NCBI GenBank assembly: GCA_964497615.1
Contig: CAZCEC010000025.1
Span: 1-64,000 of the forward strand
Length of the DNA: 64,000 bases
Source: CAZCEC01 sp964497615
GTDB taxonomy: Bacteria > Chloroflexota > Anaerolineae > Anaerolineales > UBA6663
Direction: 5' to 3'
Shown piece by piece: positions 47,101-55,938 of this stretch. Within the stretch, counting starts at the first letter, position 1. Every line of letters begins with the position of its first letter. A model generated the notes under the pieces. It had not been told where the DNA came from and ran no database searches. It saw only the letters and a list, made by a program, of their open reading frames with translations. The position numbers and the translations under genes were made by a program.

Positions 47101-48067
47101 CGCTTTCGTTCAGCGCAATCTGCACCTCGTATTCCCCCGGCGGCAGCGCCTTGGTCGAGAACACCAGCACCCCCGACCCGCTCGGGTCTTGCAGCCACGA
47201 GCGCAGACAGCCCGGGTCGTTGTCGTTGGCACAGCCCAACTCGCTCTGGAACGTACCCATCGCCACCGCAATCACCTGGTTGAAGTTGTCCGTGATCCAG
47301 TGCGTCCGGTGGTGGTAGTAGAACTTCACCTGGGTCGACTCATCCACAGCAAGCGGGATGTCGCCGCCGCCCGGTGCGGCATTCATGCCGTAGTTCACGT
47401 CCCAACCGCCGTTCAGCGCCGCCTTGTATCGCGGCCCCTGGTCGTCCTGGTCGTTGTCCGGCGTGATCTCGAACACGCCCTGCCACACATCGTCTTCTTC
47501 GTCATAGGTCAGCGCTGTCGCCTCGCAGGCCGGCATCCAGTCGCCGCTGCACCCCAATTCCGATTGGTGCGTCCCCGGCACCACCACCATGTCTGGCTGC
47601 GGCGCAGTGGCCGGGCCGGCGGCCTCGCCGTTCACGCTGTCAATGATCAGGTGCGTGTTGTGATCGTAGATGAACGTCACCTCGGTCGGCTCGCTCACCA
47701 CGAGCCCGATGTCCGGGCCGTCCTGCACACCCTCCGCGCCATAGTTCTCGGCCCAGGTTCCGTTCAGCGCCACCTTGTAGCGTGGCCCCTGGTTGTCCTG
47801 GTCGTTGTCCGGCTCCACGGTGATCACGGCCCGCCACACGTCTTCGGCGGCGTCGTATTCCATCGCCGTCGCCTCGCACTCCGGCTGCCAGTCGCCCGGG
47901 CAGCCCGCCTCGCTCTGGTGCGTGCCCACCACCACCACCATGTCGGGCGGCGGCGTGTGGTCCGCCCGCGCCGGGCCGGCCCCGCTCAGCCCGCCCAGCG
48001 CCAGCGCTGCCGCCCCCAGCCACCGCCAGACCTTCCCAAGCAACCCATCCGTTCGTATTACTAACAT
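44129..48067 (-). CDS. Surface-anchored type I pullulanase with three N-terminal X25-like modules
   Basis: A 1312-aa extracellular debranching enzyme (GH13) cutting alpha-1,6 bonds of pullulan, starch or glycogen. It has a signal peptide ending PARA-D, then three X25-type beta modules (about residues 40-350), each opening with a GTHQSE or GTFQSE motif and Cys pairs, then CBM48-like and catalytic domains. Hallmarks are FNWGYDPYHY, VVYNHTNASG, GFRFDLMGHH (nucleophile Asp), YGEGWNF (acid/base Glu) and ISAHDNETLFD. A Thr/Pro/Ala stalk and a C-terminal membrane helix ending RRRRTS follow. The ATG at 48067 has an aagga-type site and follows the upstream stop by 4 nt; a 13-residue N-terminal extension is possible but spoils the signal peptide. 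Confidence 0.93.
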   Translation of the reverse strand: MLVIRTDGLLGKVWRWLGAAALALGGLSGAGPARADHTPPPDMVVVVGTHQSEAGCPGDWQPECEATAMEYDAAEDVWRAVITVEPDNDQDNQGPRYKVALNGTWAENYGAEGVQDGPDIGLVVSEPTEVTFIYDHNTHLIIDSVNGEAAGPATAPQPDMVVVPGTHQSELGCSGDWMPACEATALTYDEEDDVWQGVFEITPDNDQDDQGPRYKAALNGGWDVNYGMNAAPGGGDIPLAVDESTQVKFYYHHRTHWITDNFNQVIAVAMGTFQSELGCANDNDPGCLRSWLQDPSGSGVLVFSTKALPPGEYEVQIALNESADGAIGAEGAAGGAPIPFAVEEGSELYISFNPTTGEVSVSTEGAPRGDLNKYQAHWVARDTIAWQIDDIDGAEYRLFFAPQGGLALTPDGVAGGDSIALTRSDIGLPARITVARPHLLGYARFELNAADVARVPDILKGQIAIAALSEQGRVLDATGLQIPGVLDDLFTYRGPLGVSYAGDTPTLRVWAPTAQGVSVVLYDSSSAAEGESVPMTYDGVTGVWTAEGQPDWTGRYYLYEVQVYVPFAGEVVTNLVTDPYSFSLSTNSLRSQVVNLDDPALKPLGWDETVKPPLAAPEDIVIYELHVRDFSISDLSLPEEVRGTYSAFTHAGSEGMQHLRELALAGLTHIHLLPVFDIASVDEDKANWEAVDEAALRALPPDSDQQQLAVAAIRERDPFNWGYDPYHYTTPEGSYASDPDGTARILEFRQMVQALNETGLRVVMDVVYNHTNASGQSAKSVLDKIVPGYYHRLNRDGRVETSTCCQNTATEHAMMEKLMIDSLVTWATAYKVDGFRFDLMGHHMLSNMVNVRAALDGLTLDANGVDGPGIYVYGEGWNFGEVADNARGKNAVQLNIGGAGIGVFNDRIRDAVRGGGPFGPKPQQGFITGLFTAPNDFDQGDADVQRLQLLRYADLIRLGLAGNLADYQHLNAAGRTVPGSRVDYNGGPGGYTLDPQENINYISAHDNETLFDAIQWKAPLDLPMRERVRMNNLGVALVLMAQGVPFFHAGDDLLRSKSLDGNSYNSGDWFNRLDWTMQTNNWGVGLPNFDTGNWDAMRERLGNPALQATPDDIGAAFNHFLEMLRIRKSSQLFRLQTAEQVERHLVFYNTGPDQFPGVIVMALENTGPDRLPDTYDRIVVIFNATHAIHTFGYPDFVGADYVLHPVQQESADAAVREASYNPAEGSFTVPGRTAAVFVVLSTETPATATPEPAAATVSAPQPTPAATATAATEPAAAPRTGIIVGVVVAALAVLGVVGAALGAFVLRRRRTS

Positions 48068-48071
48068 GGCC

Positions 48072-50153
48072 TTATCCTTCCGCGCGCGTTTTCCGCCGCG
48101 CGCCATACCACCAGCCGCCCGCCAGCGCCGCCAGCCCCAAGCCTGAAAGCAGCAGGCCGGCGTACACCCGTCGCGGCCGAAAATCGAACACCACCGTATG
48201 CGTGCCCTCTGGCACCGCCACCGCCCGCAGAATGCCTTCCCCAGCTTCCATCAGCGGCACTTGCTCCCCATCCACCTTTACCTCCCAACCCGGATAGGCA
48301 ATCTCGCTCAACACCAGCGTCCCCGGCCCCACCGCCTCCACCTCAATCCTGTTGGGCGACCACGCCCGCACCCGCGCCGCCCCCCCCGCTGGCTCCATCC
48401 ACACGCGCTCGCGCGCCACGTCGTTTCGATAGATCAGCGCCCCACCGGTTTCGTGCGCCAGCGCCAGCCCCGGCGCGCTCAACGGGAATCGCGAGACCAC
48501 GTATTTGACGTTGAATAGCCCCAAGCCCGCCGCATCGGGCGTCGCCACTGTTTCGCCCCTCGCCGCCTCCGCCACGTTGGCCGGCACTACCACGCTGTAA
48601 CCCGCTCCACCCACACCCACCGCTGCCGCGATTGCTGCCTGGGGCGCGGCCAGTTGCAGCGGGTTCACCCCGTCCAGGTGCTCCAGCCCATCCCCATACG
48701 GCAGCGCGTAGTCCGGCGAATACACCCGGAACTGCCCCGGCTGTTCCCGCAGCCACGCTGCCGCTTCCGTTAGTTCCGGCGCAGGCCGGGCCGCAAACAA
48801 GGTCCAGTTCACCCGCCACAGGTCCGCCGCCGTCAGCACCACCAGCGCCGCCAGCAATACGTGCGCTCTCGGCAGTCGTGGGCCCAAAGCAGGATATCGC
48901 CGCGCCAGCCACGGCAGCCCCGCATCCGCCAGCCGCTGCGCCCCATGCCCGGCCAGCATCGCCACCGCCAGCGCCACTAAGAACCACACTCGCGGCGGCA
49001 CCCGCAGCCCGCTCACCCCCGGCACAAATCTGAACAGCGCCGGGAACACGAAGAAGTTGTTCCCCAGCGCAAACGCGCCCGCCGCCAGCGCCGCCGCCGC
49101 CCACAGCCAGCGTCCGCGCCCCACGCCTCCCAGCCCCAGCACCAGCGGCACAACCCCCAGGTACGTCATCCACTCATGGAAGCCGCCCAGGTTCGGGATC
49201 GACAGCCCGATCAAATAGCGCGGCGGCAGCGAGAACTCGCTCGCCTCCGCCAGCGTCAGCGCCGCCCGGTTCGACAGCCGCACAAACTCCTCAAACGGCA
49301 GTACGAACACCGCACTCAACAGCGCAAAATGCACCCCCGCGCTCACCCCCGCAAGCAGGTAGGGGCGAAGCATTCGCCCACGTATTTCCGAGCTAGCCGC
49401 CTTGCCGGCGGCGAATGCTTCGCCCTGCCCGCGCCCCCCGAAACCGGCCGCCCCGCCCGCTGCGTTTGCCTCGCCCCTGCGCCGGAACCACTCAAGCACC
49501 GCTGCCGCCACCGCCAGCGGCGCGCTGTAGGCCACCCAGCGCACGTCCGCCAGGCAGATGAGCGCCAGCACCGCCCCCGCCGCGGCGCCCCGCCGCCAGC
49601 CGCCCAACGCCGCCCGCCGCGCCGCCAGCACCAGCCACGGCGTCCACGCCACCGCAAAGATCAGCGAGACGTGCCCTGCGCCGAAATGCGCCAGCAGCTT
49701 CGGCGTCCCCGCGAACGCTGCGCCCCCCAGCAGCGCCGCCCACCGCCCCACGCCCTCCGCCCGCAGCAGCCGGTACACCCCATAGCCCGCGCCCGTCAGG
49801 TGCAGCCCCACCAGCATGTTCACCGCGGCCGTCACCGGCAGCAGCAACAGCAGCAGGTTGGGCGGATACCACATCCCCGACAGCGGGTCCGCCGCGAACG
49901 GCTGCCCGGCCAGGATTTGCGCGTTCCACAGCGGCCACTGGCCAAACCGCGCCAGCGAGTCGCGCAGGTACAGCGCGTTTGGCAGATGGCTCAACAGCAG
50001 GTCGGTGTAGGGCGAGTTGGGCGGGAAGGCCACCCAGGTCGGGTGCAGGGTCAGCGGCCCCAAGGCCAACGCCGCCCAGCCCGCCAGCGCCGCCAGCGGC
50101 CAGAGGGTGAACTTCCTCAGGCCCGCTGGCGCCACCACCACCGCGTCAGCCAC
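48072..50153 (-). CDS. YfhO-family polytopic membrane protein
   Basis: A 693-aa protein with about 11 hydrophobic helices followed by a soluble C-terminal domain of about 200 residues and a final helix. It has the YfhO-family opening (PNSPYTDLLLSHLPNALYLRD) and the late GSPNRIEVEAVGPG-like beta segment. In other bacteria YfhO takes part in glycosylating teichoic acids or glycolipids. Why it sits between two amylase genes is unclear. A 16-bp inverted repeat element is inserted in frame about two-fifths along. Confidence 0.75.
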   Translation of the reverse strand: MADAVVVAPAGLRKFTLWPLAALAGWAALALGPLTLHPTWVAFPPNSPYTDLLLSHLPNALYLRDSLARFGQWPLWNAQILAGQPFAADPLSGMWYPPNLLLLLLPVTAAVNMLVGLHLTGAGYGVYRLLRAEGVGRWAALLGGAAFAGTPKLLAHFGAGHVSLIFAVAWTPWLVLAARRAALGGWRRGAAAGAVLALICLADVRWVAYSAPLAVAAAVLEWFRRRGEANAAGGAAGFGGRGQGEAFAAGKAASSEIRGRMLRPYLLAGVSAGVHFALLSAVFVLPFEEFVRLSNRAALTLAEASEFSLPPRYLIGLSIPNLGGFHEWMTYLGVVPLVLGLGGVGRGRWLWAAAALAAGAFALGNNFFVFPALFRFVPGVSGLRVPPRVWFLVALAVAMLAGHGAQRLADAGLPWLARRYPALGPRLPRAHVLLAALVVLTAADLWRVNWTLFAARPAPELTEAAAWLREQPGQFRVYSPDYALPYGDGLEHLDGVNPLQLAAPQAAIAAAVGVGGAGYSVVVPANVAEAARGETVATPDAAGLGLFNVKYVVSRFPLSAPGLALAHETGGALIYRNDVARERVWMEPAGGAARVRAWSPNRIEVEAVGPGTLVLSEIAYPGWEVKVDGEQVPLMEAGEGILRAVAVPEGTHTVVFDFRPRRVYAGLLLSGLGLAALAGGWWYGARRKTRAEG
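49363..49425. repeat. In-frame palindromic element with perfect 16-bp arms
   Basis: gggcgaagcattcgcc (49363-49378) and its exact complement (49410-49425) flank 31 bp. The whole lies inside the YfhO-type gene and encodes a hydrophilic insert (QGEAFAAGKAASSEIRGR) between membrane helices. It looks like a mobile palindromic repeat that entered the gene without breaking the frame. Confidence 0.85.
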
Positions 50154-50171
50154 GGGCTTGCGCGCCGGCCT

Positions 50172-51941
50172 TCACCGGAGCAGCACCCCGCCGTACCCCG
50201 GCAGAGTCACCGCCACCCTTTCGCCGTCCGGCCTCACGCCGCACCCCGCCTCGGTCCGCAGCACCACCTCGCGCTCGGCAATCGGCAGCGACATCGTCAC
50301 CGCCTCAGCCGTGAGATTGAAGACCGCCGCCACACTCCCGCCCTCCCCTGTGCACCGGTACGCCAGCCGACCGCCCTCGGCCAGCAGCGTCTCACGCTTG
50401 CCGGTGCGCAGGGCCGCGTGCTCATGCCGCGCCGCGATCAGCGCCTTGTAGAAATCCAGCACCTCCGCGTTTTGCTTGTCGCCCCACACCATCGGCAGCC
50501 GCGCCTCCTCGTGGATGGCCCAGCCACCCTGCCGCACGTCGCGCTCCTGGCTCAGACCCGCCTCCGTGCCGTAGTAGATGATGGGCGCGCCCGCCAACGT
50601 GAATTGGCACAGCGCCGCCAGCTTCAGCCGGCGCGTGTCGCCCCCCACCACCCACAGAAAGCGGTTCATGTCATGATTGTCCAGGAACGATGGGCGCGAG
50701 AACGACGCCGGGAAGAACGCCTCGTGCCGGTCCATGAAGTCCGCGAAGCGCCGCGCATCCCACTGGCTGTAAGCAAACGTCTGCCGCAGCGCCTCCAGCA
50801 GAAAGAAATCGAGCGCCCCGTCCATCCCGCCCTCAAATGCGATCTGCGAGTCCGGCGGGTCGATGGCCTCGCCAAACGTCCAGCAGTCCGGCTTGGCCGC
50901 CCGCGTCACGCGCCGGAAGTCGGCGTAAAAGTCCGGCGTCGGCCCGATGCAGTAATCCACCCGGTAGCCATCCACCCCAAACTCCAGCCAGTACTTGGCC
51001 GCGTCCAGCACATGCTGCCGCGCCGGCCCATGGCGCAGGTTGATCTGCGGCAGGTCCTGTACCCCAAAAAAGGTCTTGTACTCCTCGGGCCATTGATCCC
51101 ATGTGTACCAGGCCCGGTAGGCGCTGGCTGGGTCTGAGACCGCCGCCGCGAACGTCGGGTGCTTGTCCGACCAGTGATTGGGCACGAAGTCCAGCAGCAC
51201 CCGCAGCCCGCGCCCGTGCGCCTGGTCGATCAGCGTCCCAAAGTCCTCCAGCGTGCCCAGCCGTGGATTGATTGTAAAGAAATCCGTCGCGTCATAGCCG
51301 TGATAGCTGGGGCTCGGAAAGATCGGGCTGAGCCACAGGCAGTTCACCCCCAACCCGGCGATGTAGTCCAACTGCGCAGTGATGCCCGCCAGCGTGCCGT
51401 TGCCGTGCAGCGCCGGCCTGGGCGCGATCCGCGGAAAGTCCGGCGCTGGGCTGTAGAACCGGTCCACAAAGATGTGATACAGCACCGCGTCCTGCGCCCA
51501 GGCCGGCGGCGGGTCGTCGTCCACGTAGTAGGCATAGTATGCGCCCCCGTCCGCCATTTCGTCGCCCTGGCCGCCCCCCGCCCCCACCCGGTAGCGCACC
51601 ACTGTCCCCGCCGCCTGCCCCGGAATCTCGCCCCGCAGCCGCCGCACATACCCCCACAACGGCGTGCTCCACTCCGTGCCCACCACCGTCAGCGGCGCGG
51701 CCTGCCCGTTCACCGCCACGCCCCCTGCGCCCGCCGGGTCGCTGCCATCCGTGGTCCAATACACCCAGGCCCGCTCGTGCGTGTGCGTCGGGCCCAGCGT
51801 CAGGCCCAGCGTCACCGCCTGCCCCGGCTGCGGGTCGCGCGGTGTGCGCTGCTGCGCGTGCGTCACGCCCCCCAGCCGCGCCCGCGTGTGTGCCAGGCGG
51901 CTCTCTTCGGTCGTCAGCGTGCCGAAAACAAAATCATCCAT
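50172..51941 (-). CDS. Cytoplasmic GH13 alpha-amylase/neopullulanase-like
   Basis: A 589-aa GH13 enzyme without signal peptide, probably acting on imported maltodextrins. An N-terminal beta domain (about residues 1-150) precedes the TIM barrel. GH13 motifs are LLDFVPNH (region I), VDGYRVDYCIG (nucleophile Asp), CWTFGEAID (acid/base Glu) and FLDNHDMNRF (stabilising Asp). The catalytic triad is complete. Its ATG shares one base with the TAA of the upstream lipoprotein amylase (TAATG). Confidence 0.92.
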   Translation of the reverse strand: MDDFVFGTLTTEESRLAHTRARLGGVTHAQQRTPRDPQPGQAVTLGLTLGPTHTHERAWVYWTTDGSDPAGAGGVAVNGQAAPLTVVGTEWSTPLWGYVRRLRGEIPGQAAGTVVRYRVGAGGGQGDEMADGGAYYAYYVDDDPPPAWAQDAVLYHIFVDRFYSPAPDFPRIAPRPALHGNGTLAGITAQLDYIAGLGVNCLWLSPIFPSPSYHGYDATDFFTINPRLGTLEDFGTLIDQAHGRGLRVLLDFVPNHWSDKHPTFAAAVSDPASAYRAWYTWDQWPEEYKTFFGVQDLPQINLRHGPARQHVLDAAKYWLEFGVDGYRVDYCIGPTPDFYADFRRVTRAAKPDCWTFGEAIDPPDSQIAFEGGMDGALDFFLLEALRQTFAYSQWDARRFADFMDRHEAFFPASFSRPSFLDNHDMNRFLWVVGGDTRRLKLAALCQFTLAGAPIIYYGTEAGLSQERDVRQGGWAIHEEARLPMVWGDKQNAEVLDFYKALIAARHEHAALRTGKRETLLAEGGRLAYRCTGEGGSVAAVFNLTAEAVTMSLPIAEREVVLRTEAGCGVRPDGERVAVTLPGYGGVLLR

Positions 51942-53611
51942 TATTGTGTCAGCCGAATGATATGCGCCGACTCCGGCGGGATCTCTGCAAATGGCACGTA
52001 CCCATCGAACCCGCCCGCAGCGTTGATCGTCGGCGCTGCGGGGTCCGCCTGCCCAAACACCGCCTCCGCCTGCACCGGCCCCATGAACGGCCCGCTCTCC
52101 AGTGTCAGCGAATACAGCTCAGGGTTAAGCGCGCGGGGGTGCGCGTTCACCAGGATCAGAAACGCCTCATCCTCGTTGTAGCGCAGGATGGCGTACAGCC
52201 GCTGGCTGTCCGGGTCCACCACCAGGGTCTCCCCGGTGCGCAGGGCCGCGTGCTCATTCCGCAGCCCGATCAGCGTCCGGTACAGGCTCAACAGCGAGTC
52301 CGGGTCGCCCGTCTGTTCCTCCACGTTCACGTCTGGGTAGTCCAGGCTCGGCGCGCGCCACGGCGTGTGCGTCGAAAAGCCCACCCGCAGATTCTCGCCG
52401 CTCCACTGCATTGGCCGCCGGATGTTCTCGTCCGGCTTGGAGCCCGTCATCCCGATCTCCTCGCCGTAATAGATAAACGGCACCCCCGGCGACGTGAGCA
52501 GCATTACCGCCGCCAGCTTGGCCTGCTGCACCCCCCGCACCGTGTCCATCACCCGGTTCTGGTCGTGGTTGGTCAGGAATACCCCAAAGCTCCCCTGCGG
52601 CACGCCTTCCACGGCCATCAGCGTCTCCAGGTGCTGCGAAGCGCTGCTGGCCAGCGGGCCGTTCGCCGAGCGCAAGAACGCCTCGGCCAGGTCGAAGTCA
52701 AAGACGATATCCATCTCATCGCCCACATAGTCAATCGCCTTGTCCAGCGGCGTCCACGCCTCGCCCACGGTAAAAGCCTCCGGCTCCACCCCGGTGTAGA
52801 AGTCCCGGAACGCTTGCAGCCAGGCGTGCGTGGCCGGCGTGTTCTCCTGCGCCGACCCCTCCTCCACAAAATGCTTGATCGCGTCCAGCCGGAACCCGTC
52901 CACGTTCATCTCGGTCAGCCAGAACTCCGTGATGGCCTGGATCTCTTCCGTAACGACCGGGTTTTCCAGGTTCAGGTCCGGCATCTCCGACCAGAACAGC
53001 GCGTAGTAATAGCCCTCCTTGCCCCGATACCACACCTGCTGGCCGGTCGGCCCGCGCCAGGCCGGCGCCTCGTCCGCCCAGAGGTACCAGTCCCGGTACT
53101 CCGGGTTGCCGGCATTCGCCTCGATGAACCACGGGTGCTTCGTGCTGGTGTGGTTCAGCACCAGGTCCACGATCACCCGCATCCCGCGCGCGTGCGCCTC
53201 GTCCATCAGCCGCAGAAAGTCCTCGCGCGTCCCATACTCGTCGTCCACCGCGTAGTAGTCCACCACGTCGTACCCATGGTAGCTGGGCGACTGCATAATG
53301 GGCATCAGCCACAGCGCCGTCACCCCCAGGTCGGTGGTCGTGGCGGGGTCGCCGTCGTTCAGGTAATCCAGCTTCTCGATCAGCCCATTGATGTCCCCCA
53401 CCCCGTCGCTGTCCGAGTCCTTGAAGCTCCGCACAAACACTTCGTAGAACACGGCGTCCTGCCACCACGGCACCGGCGGCGGAGCCGGCGTGGGCGTCAC
53501 GGTAGGCGCCAGTGTCGGCGCGGGCGTGGCGGTGGCAGCCGGCGTGGCCGTGGGCGCGGGGGTGGCCTGCGCGCACGCCGCCAGCAGCAATACCAACAGC
53601 AGCTTCCTCAT
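51941..53611 (-). CDS. Extracellular GH13 alpha-amylase lipoprotein
   Basis: A 556-aa lipoprotein: signal peptide with lipobox LAAC (Cys13), a Thr/Pro stalk (about residues 16-45), then a GH13 barrel. Motifs are VIVDLVLNHTS, VDGFRLDAIKHF (nucleophile Asp), FTVGEAWT (acid/base Glu) and FLTNHDQNRV. It is likely tethered outside the membrane, producing oligosaccharides for MalE. Start 53611 (MRKLLLV) makes the signal peptide and overlaps the preceding peroxidase gene by 4 nt. Confidence 0.93.
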   Translation of the reverse strand: MRKLLLVLLLAACAQATPAPTATPAATATPAPTLAPTVTPTPAPPPVPWWQDAVFYEVFVRSFKDSDSDGVGDINGLIEKLDYLNDGDPATTTDLGVTALWLMPIMQSPSYHGYDVVDYYAVDDEYGTREDFLRLMDEAHARGMRVIVDLVLNHTSTKHPWFIEANAGNPEYRDWYLWADEAPAWRGPTGQQVWYRGKEGYYYALFWSEMPDLNLENPVVTEEIQAITEFWLTEMNVDGFRLDAIKHFVEEGSAQENTPATHAWLQAFRDFYTGVEPEAFTVGEAWTPLDKAIDYVGDEMDIVFDFDLAEAFLRSANGPLASSASQHLETLMAVEGVPQGSFGVFLTNHDQNRVMDTVRGVQQAKLAAVMLLTSPGVPFIYYGEEIGMTGSKPDENIRRPMQWSGENLRVGFSTHTPWRAPSLDYPDVNVEEQTGDPDSLLSLYRTLIGLRNEHAALRTGETLVVDPDSQRLYAILRYNEDEAFLILVNAHPRALNPELYSLTLESGPFMGPVQAEAVFGQADPAAPTINAAGGFDGYVPFAEIPPESAHIIRLTQ

Positions 53612-55935
53612 GGTTTGGCCTGTGCGGTAAGGTTCTCGATGTTGCCCCCCACCGGCAGCCCACTGGGCACCGACTCGGGGATCGTGTCTTCCAGGTGCAG
53701 CGCGGCCGGCGAGGTCAGCGCGCCCAGGAACGCCAGCAGGTCCGCCACCTGCGCGTCCGTCAGCGTCGCCTGGTCCGAGGCAATATCGCTCTGCGTGCTC
53801 AGCACCGCCCGCAGCACCTCCGGCTGGTCCTGGCACATGCTGCGGAACATCACCGTCAATTGGCTGGCGTCATAGGTCAGCAATCCGTCCGCCGGATTCA
53901 AGTGATGCCGCACCGCGGCCTCCAGGGTGGTGAACGCGCCGCTGTGCATCCACGGCCCGGTGATAGCCACATTTCGCAGTGGCGCTGTGCGGAACGCGAA
54001 CCGGTCGCAGTCGTTCCCAGTCTCGCGCGCGCGGCCCAGGTCCAGCGGCTCTTCCCGCCCCTTGCCCGGCCCCACCTGCGGCACTGCCAGGTTGTGGAAT
54101 TGCTGGTCCGTCAGCAGCCCGCCGGTATGGCATGTGGCGCACCCGGCCTCGCCGTAGAACAGCAGTCCGCCGCGCACGGCCTCCGGCGACAGCGCGCCCT
54201 CGTCTCCCTGGATATACCGGTCGAACGGGCTGTCCTCAAACGTGAAGAAGTCAATCTCATAGGCGGCCAGCCCGTTGGCGGCGTGCTGGAACCCAAGCTG
54301 GTCCACCGGCACGCCCGGGTACGCAGCCTGGAATAACTCCACATAGCCCGGGATCGCCGTCAGCCGCCGCATCAGCGCCGCCCAGATCGGCCGCGCGGCA
54401 TAGTCCACCAGCATCGCCAGCTCATTCTTCTCTCCGAAGATGTCATAGTCCCCGCGCAGCCCCCGCATCTCGTCCCGCGACGTTACCGGGAACATGGCCT
54501 GCGCCGCCAACAGGCTGTCCAGCCCGTCCGGCAGCCGGTCGCTGGCCGGGGTGTCGAACCCGGTCGCCAGGCTCCCGGACACGCGCCCATCCCAGAACAG
54601 GATTTCCCACTCCTCGTACCCCAGGTTGAACAGCGGCTGCGCGTTGCGCGGGATGAACTCGTTGCGCTCATTCAGCCTCACCCGTTCCTCGCCCAGCCCC
54701 TGCCCGCTGGTGCCAATGGAGACCGACAGGCTGTCGCCGGTCGCCTCCAGCGGGTGGTGGCAGGTCGCGCACGAAATGTCCCGGTTGCCGCTCAGCTCCG
54801 GGTCCCAGAACAGCGCCTCGCCCAGCGTGATCAATGCCTGGCTTGGCGCGGGCGGGTGCGTCGGCGGCCGCACCCCCGCCTCGTCCATCAACGCGCGCAG
54901 CCGCGCCGCATCGCTTTGCGGCAGCAGGAAGCTTAGCCCGCCCTCGGGCAGCGCCAGGAAGGCCGCGCCCACGATCCCAGCCACACCCAGCACCACCAAC
55001 ACCCCCCGCGCTGTACCCAGCGCCCCCCGCCCCGCCTCCCCGGGTATGACGGCCAGCGCCAGCAAAGCCACGCCCGCCCCTGCCAGCAGCAGCGGCAGCG
55101 GGAAGCTCATCACCGGGACGATCGGCGCGGGCAGCGCCGCCGTGGCCGCCTTGCCCCCTGCCAGCGGCACGAGCGCCGTGTCGCCCGCCGCCGGGTAGTC
55201 CAGCCGGTAGCGATGGTCGCCCCGCACCGCCGCGAATTCCTGTCGCGTGCCGTCCGGCCAGCGGATGCTCACCTCGGCCTGCGTCGCCGCTCCGAGCCCG
55301 AAGTACAGCGTCAATTCATTCCCCGCGCCCAGACTCGCCCCGGCGATGATATCCTGCATCTGGGTCACGCCGTCGGGCGTCGTCACATACGCCCGCGCCC
55401 CCACCGCGTCGCGGTTCACCTGGCCTGCACCCGTCAGTTCCAGCGCCAGCCAATGGTTGCCGCTGCTGGCCGCCGCCTGATTGCGATACAGGCGGTAGCC
55501 CTCATCCATATTGCCCACCACCAGGTCCACCCAGCCGTCCTTGTCATAGTCGGCATAGGCCACGCCCAGGCTGGGGCGCACCTCGCTGGCCTCGTTCAGG
55601 CACGCCACCCGCGTAAAGGTGCCGTCGCCGTTGTTGCGGAACAGCGGGTTAGCGGCGATGTCGCGATGATCGGTCGTGTCTGCCACCGCCAGGTACAGGT
55701 CGCGCCAGCCATCGTTGTCGTAGTCCAGGAACACCGCCCCCCACGCGATGCCGTTGGCGGCCTGCACCCCTGCCGTCTCGGCCACCTCTTCAAACGTGCC
55801 GTCGCCCTGGTTCTGCAGCAGCTCCATCGGCCCCACGTTGGAGTAGTAGTAGTCCAGGTCGCCGTCATTGTCGTAGTCGCCGGTCGCCAGCCCCATGCCA
55901 AACAACCGCGAGTCCGCCCCAGCCGCTTCAGCCAC
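53608..55935 (-). CDS. FG-GAP/UnbV and dihaem peroxidase fusion, 3' part
   Basis: 775 codons downstream of an in-frame amber codon. It continues FG-GAP (VCBS) blades (DYDNDGDLDYYYSN), then an ASPIC/UnbV domain (about residues 155-235), two membrane helices (about 265-335) and a MauG/cytochrome-c-peroxidase domain with two haem motifs, CATCHH and CATCHT. The only start at its N-terminus is a GTG right after the stop, without ribosome-binding site, so it is unlikely to be made independently. Read with the 5' part it forms one protein of about 1054 residues. The peroxidase half is complete, and its lumen side probably faces the exterior. Overlaps the amylase lipoprotein gene by 4 nt. Confidence 0.8.
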   Translation of the reverse strand: MAEAAGADSRLFGMGLATGDYDNDGDLDYYYSNVGPMELLQNQGDGTFEEVAETAGVQAANGIAWGAVFLDYDNDGWRDLYLAVADTTDHRDIAANPLFRNNGDGTFTRVACLNEASEVRPSLGVAYADYDKDGWVDLVVGNMDEGYRLYRNQAAASSGNHWLALELTGAGQVNRDAVGARAYVTTPDGVTQMQDIIAGASLGAGNELTLYFGLGAATQAEVSIRWPDGTRQEFAAVRGDHRYRLDYPAAGDTALVPLAGGKAATAALPAPIVPVMSFPLPLLLAGAGVALLALAVIPGEAGRGALGTARGVLVVLGVAGIVGAAFLALPEGGLSFLLPQSDAARLRALMDEAGVRPPTHPPAPSQALITLGEALFWDPELSGNRDISCATCHHPLEATGDSLSVSIGTSGQGLGEERVRLNERNEFIPRNAQPLFNLGYEEWEILFWDGRVSGSLATGFDTPASDRLPDGLDSLLAAQAMFPVTSRDEMRGLRGDYDIFGEKNELAMLVDYAARPIWAALMRRLTAIPGYVELFQAAYPGVPVDQLGFQHAANGLAAYEIDFFTFEDSPFDRYIQGDEGALSPEAVRGGLLFYGEAGCATCHTGGLLTDQQFHNLAVPQVGPGKGREEPLDLGRARETGNDCDRFAFRTAPLRNVAITGPWMHSGAFTTLEAAVRHHLNPADGLLTYDASQLTVMFRSMCQDQPEVLRAVLSTQSDIASDQATLTDAQVADLLAFLGALTSPAALHLEDTIPESVPSGLPVGGNIENLTAQAKP

Positions 55936-55938
55936 CTA
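55936..55938 (-). other. In-frame TAG separating two parts of one gene
   Basis: Codon 279 of the combined frame is TAG where homologous repeats have an acidic residue (context CFK-stop-VAEAAG; other blades read EEVAETAG). One base change from GAG would give Glu and restore the gene. It could be an assembly error, a recent mutation or a read-through codon. Confidence 0.8.

Noticed and set aside
49176..53875. Very long open frames (650-780 codons) on the plus strand opposite the amylase genes
   Set aside because: They are antisense to well-supported GH13 and membrane protein genes. Their Arg/His/Pro/Gln-rich translations are typical of GC-rich shadow frames, with no recognisable domain.
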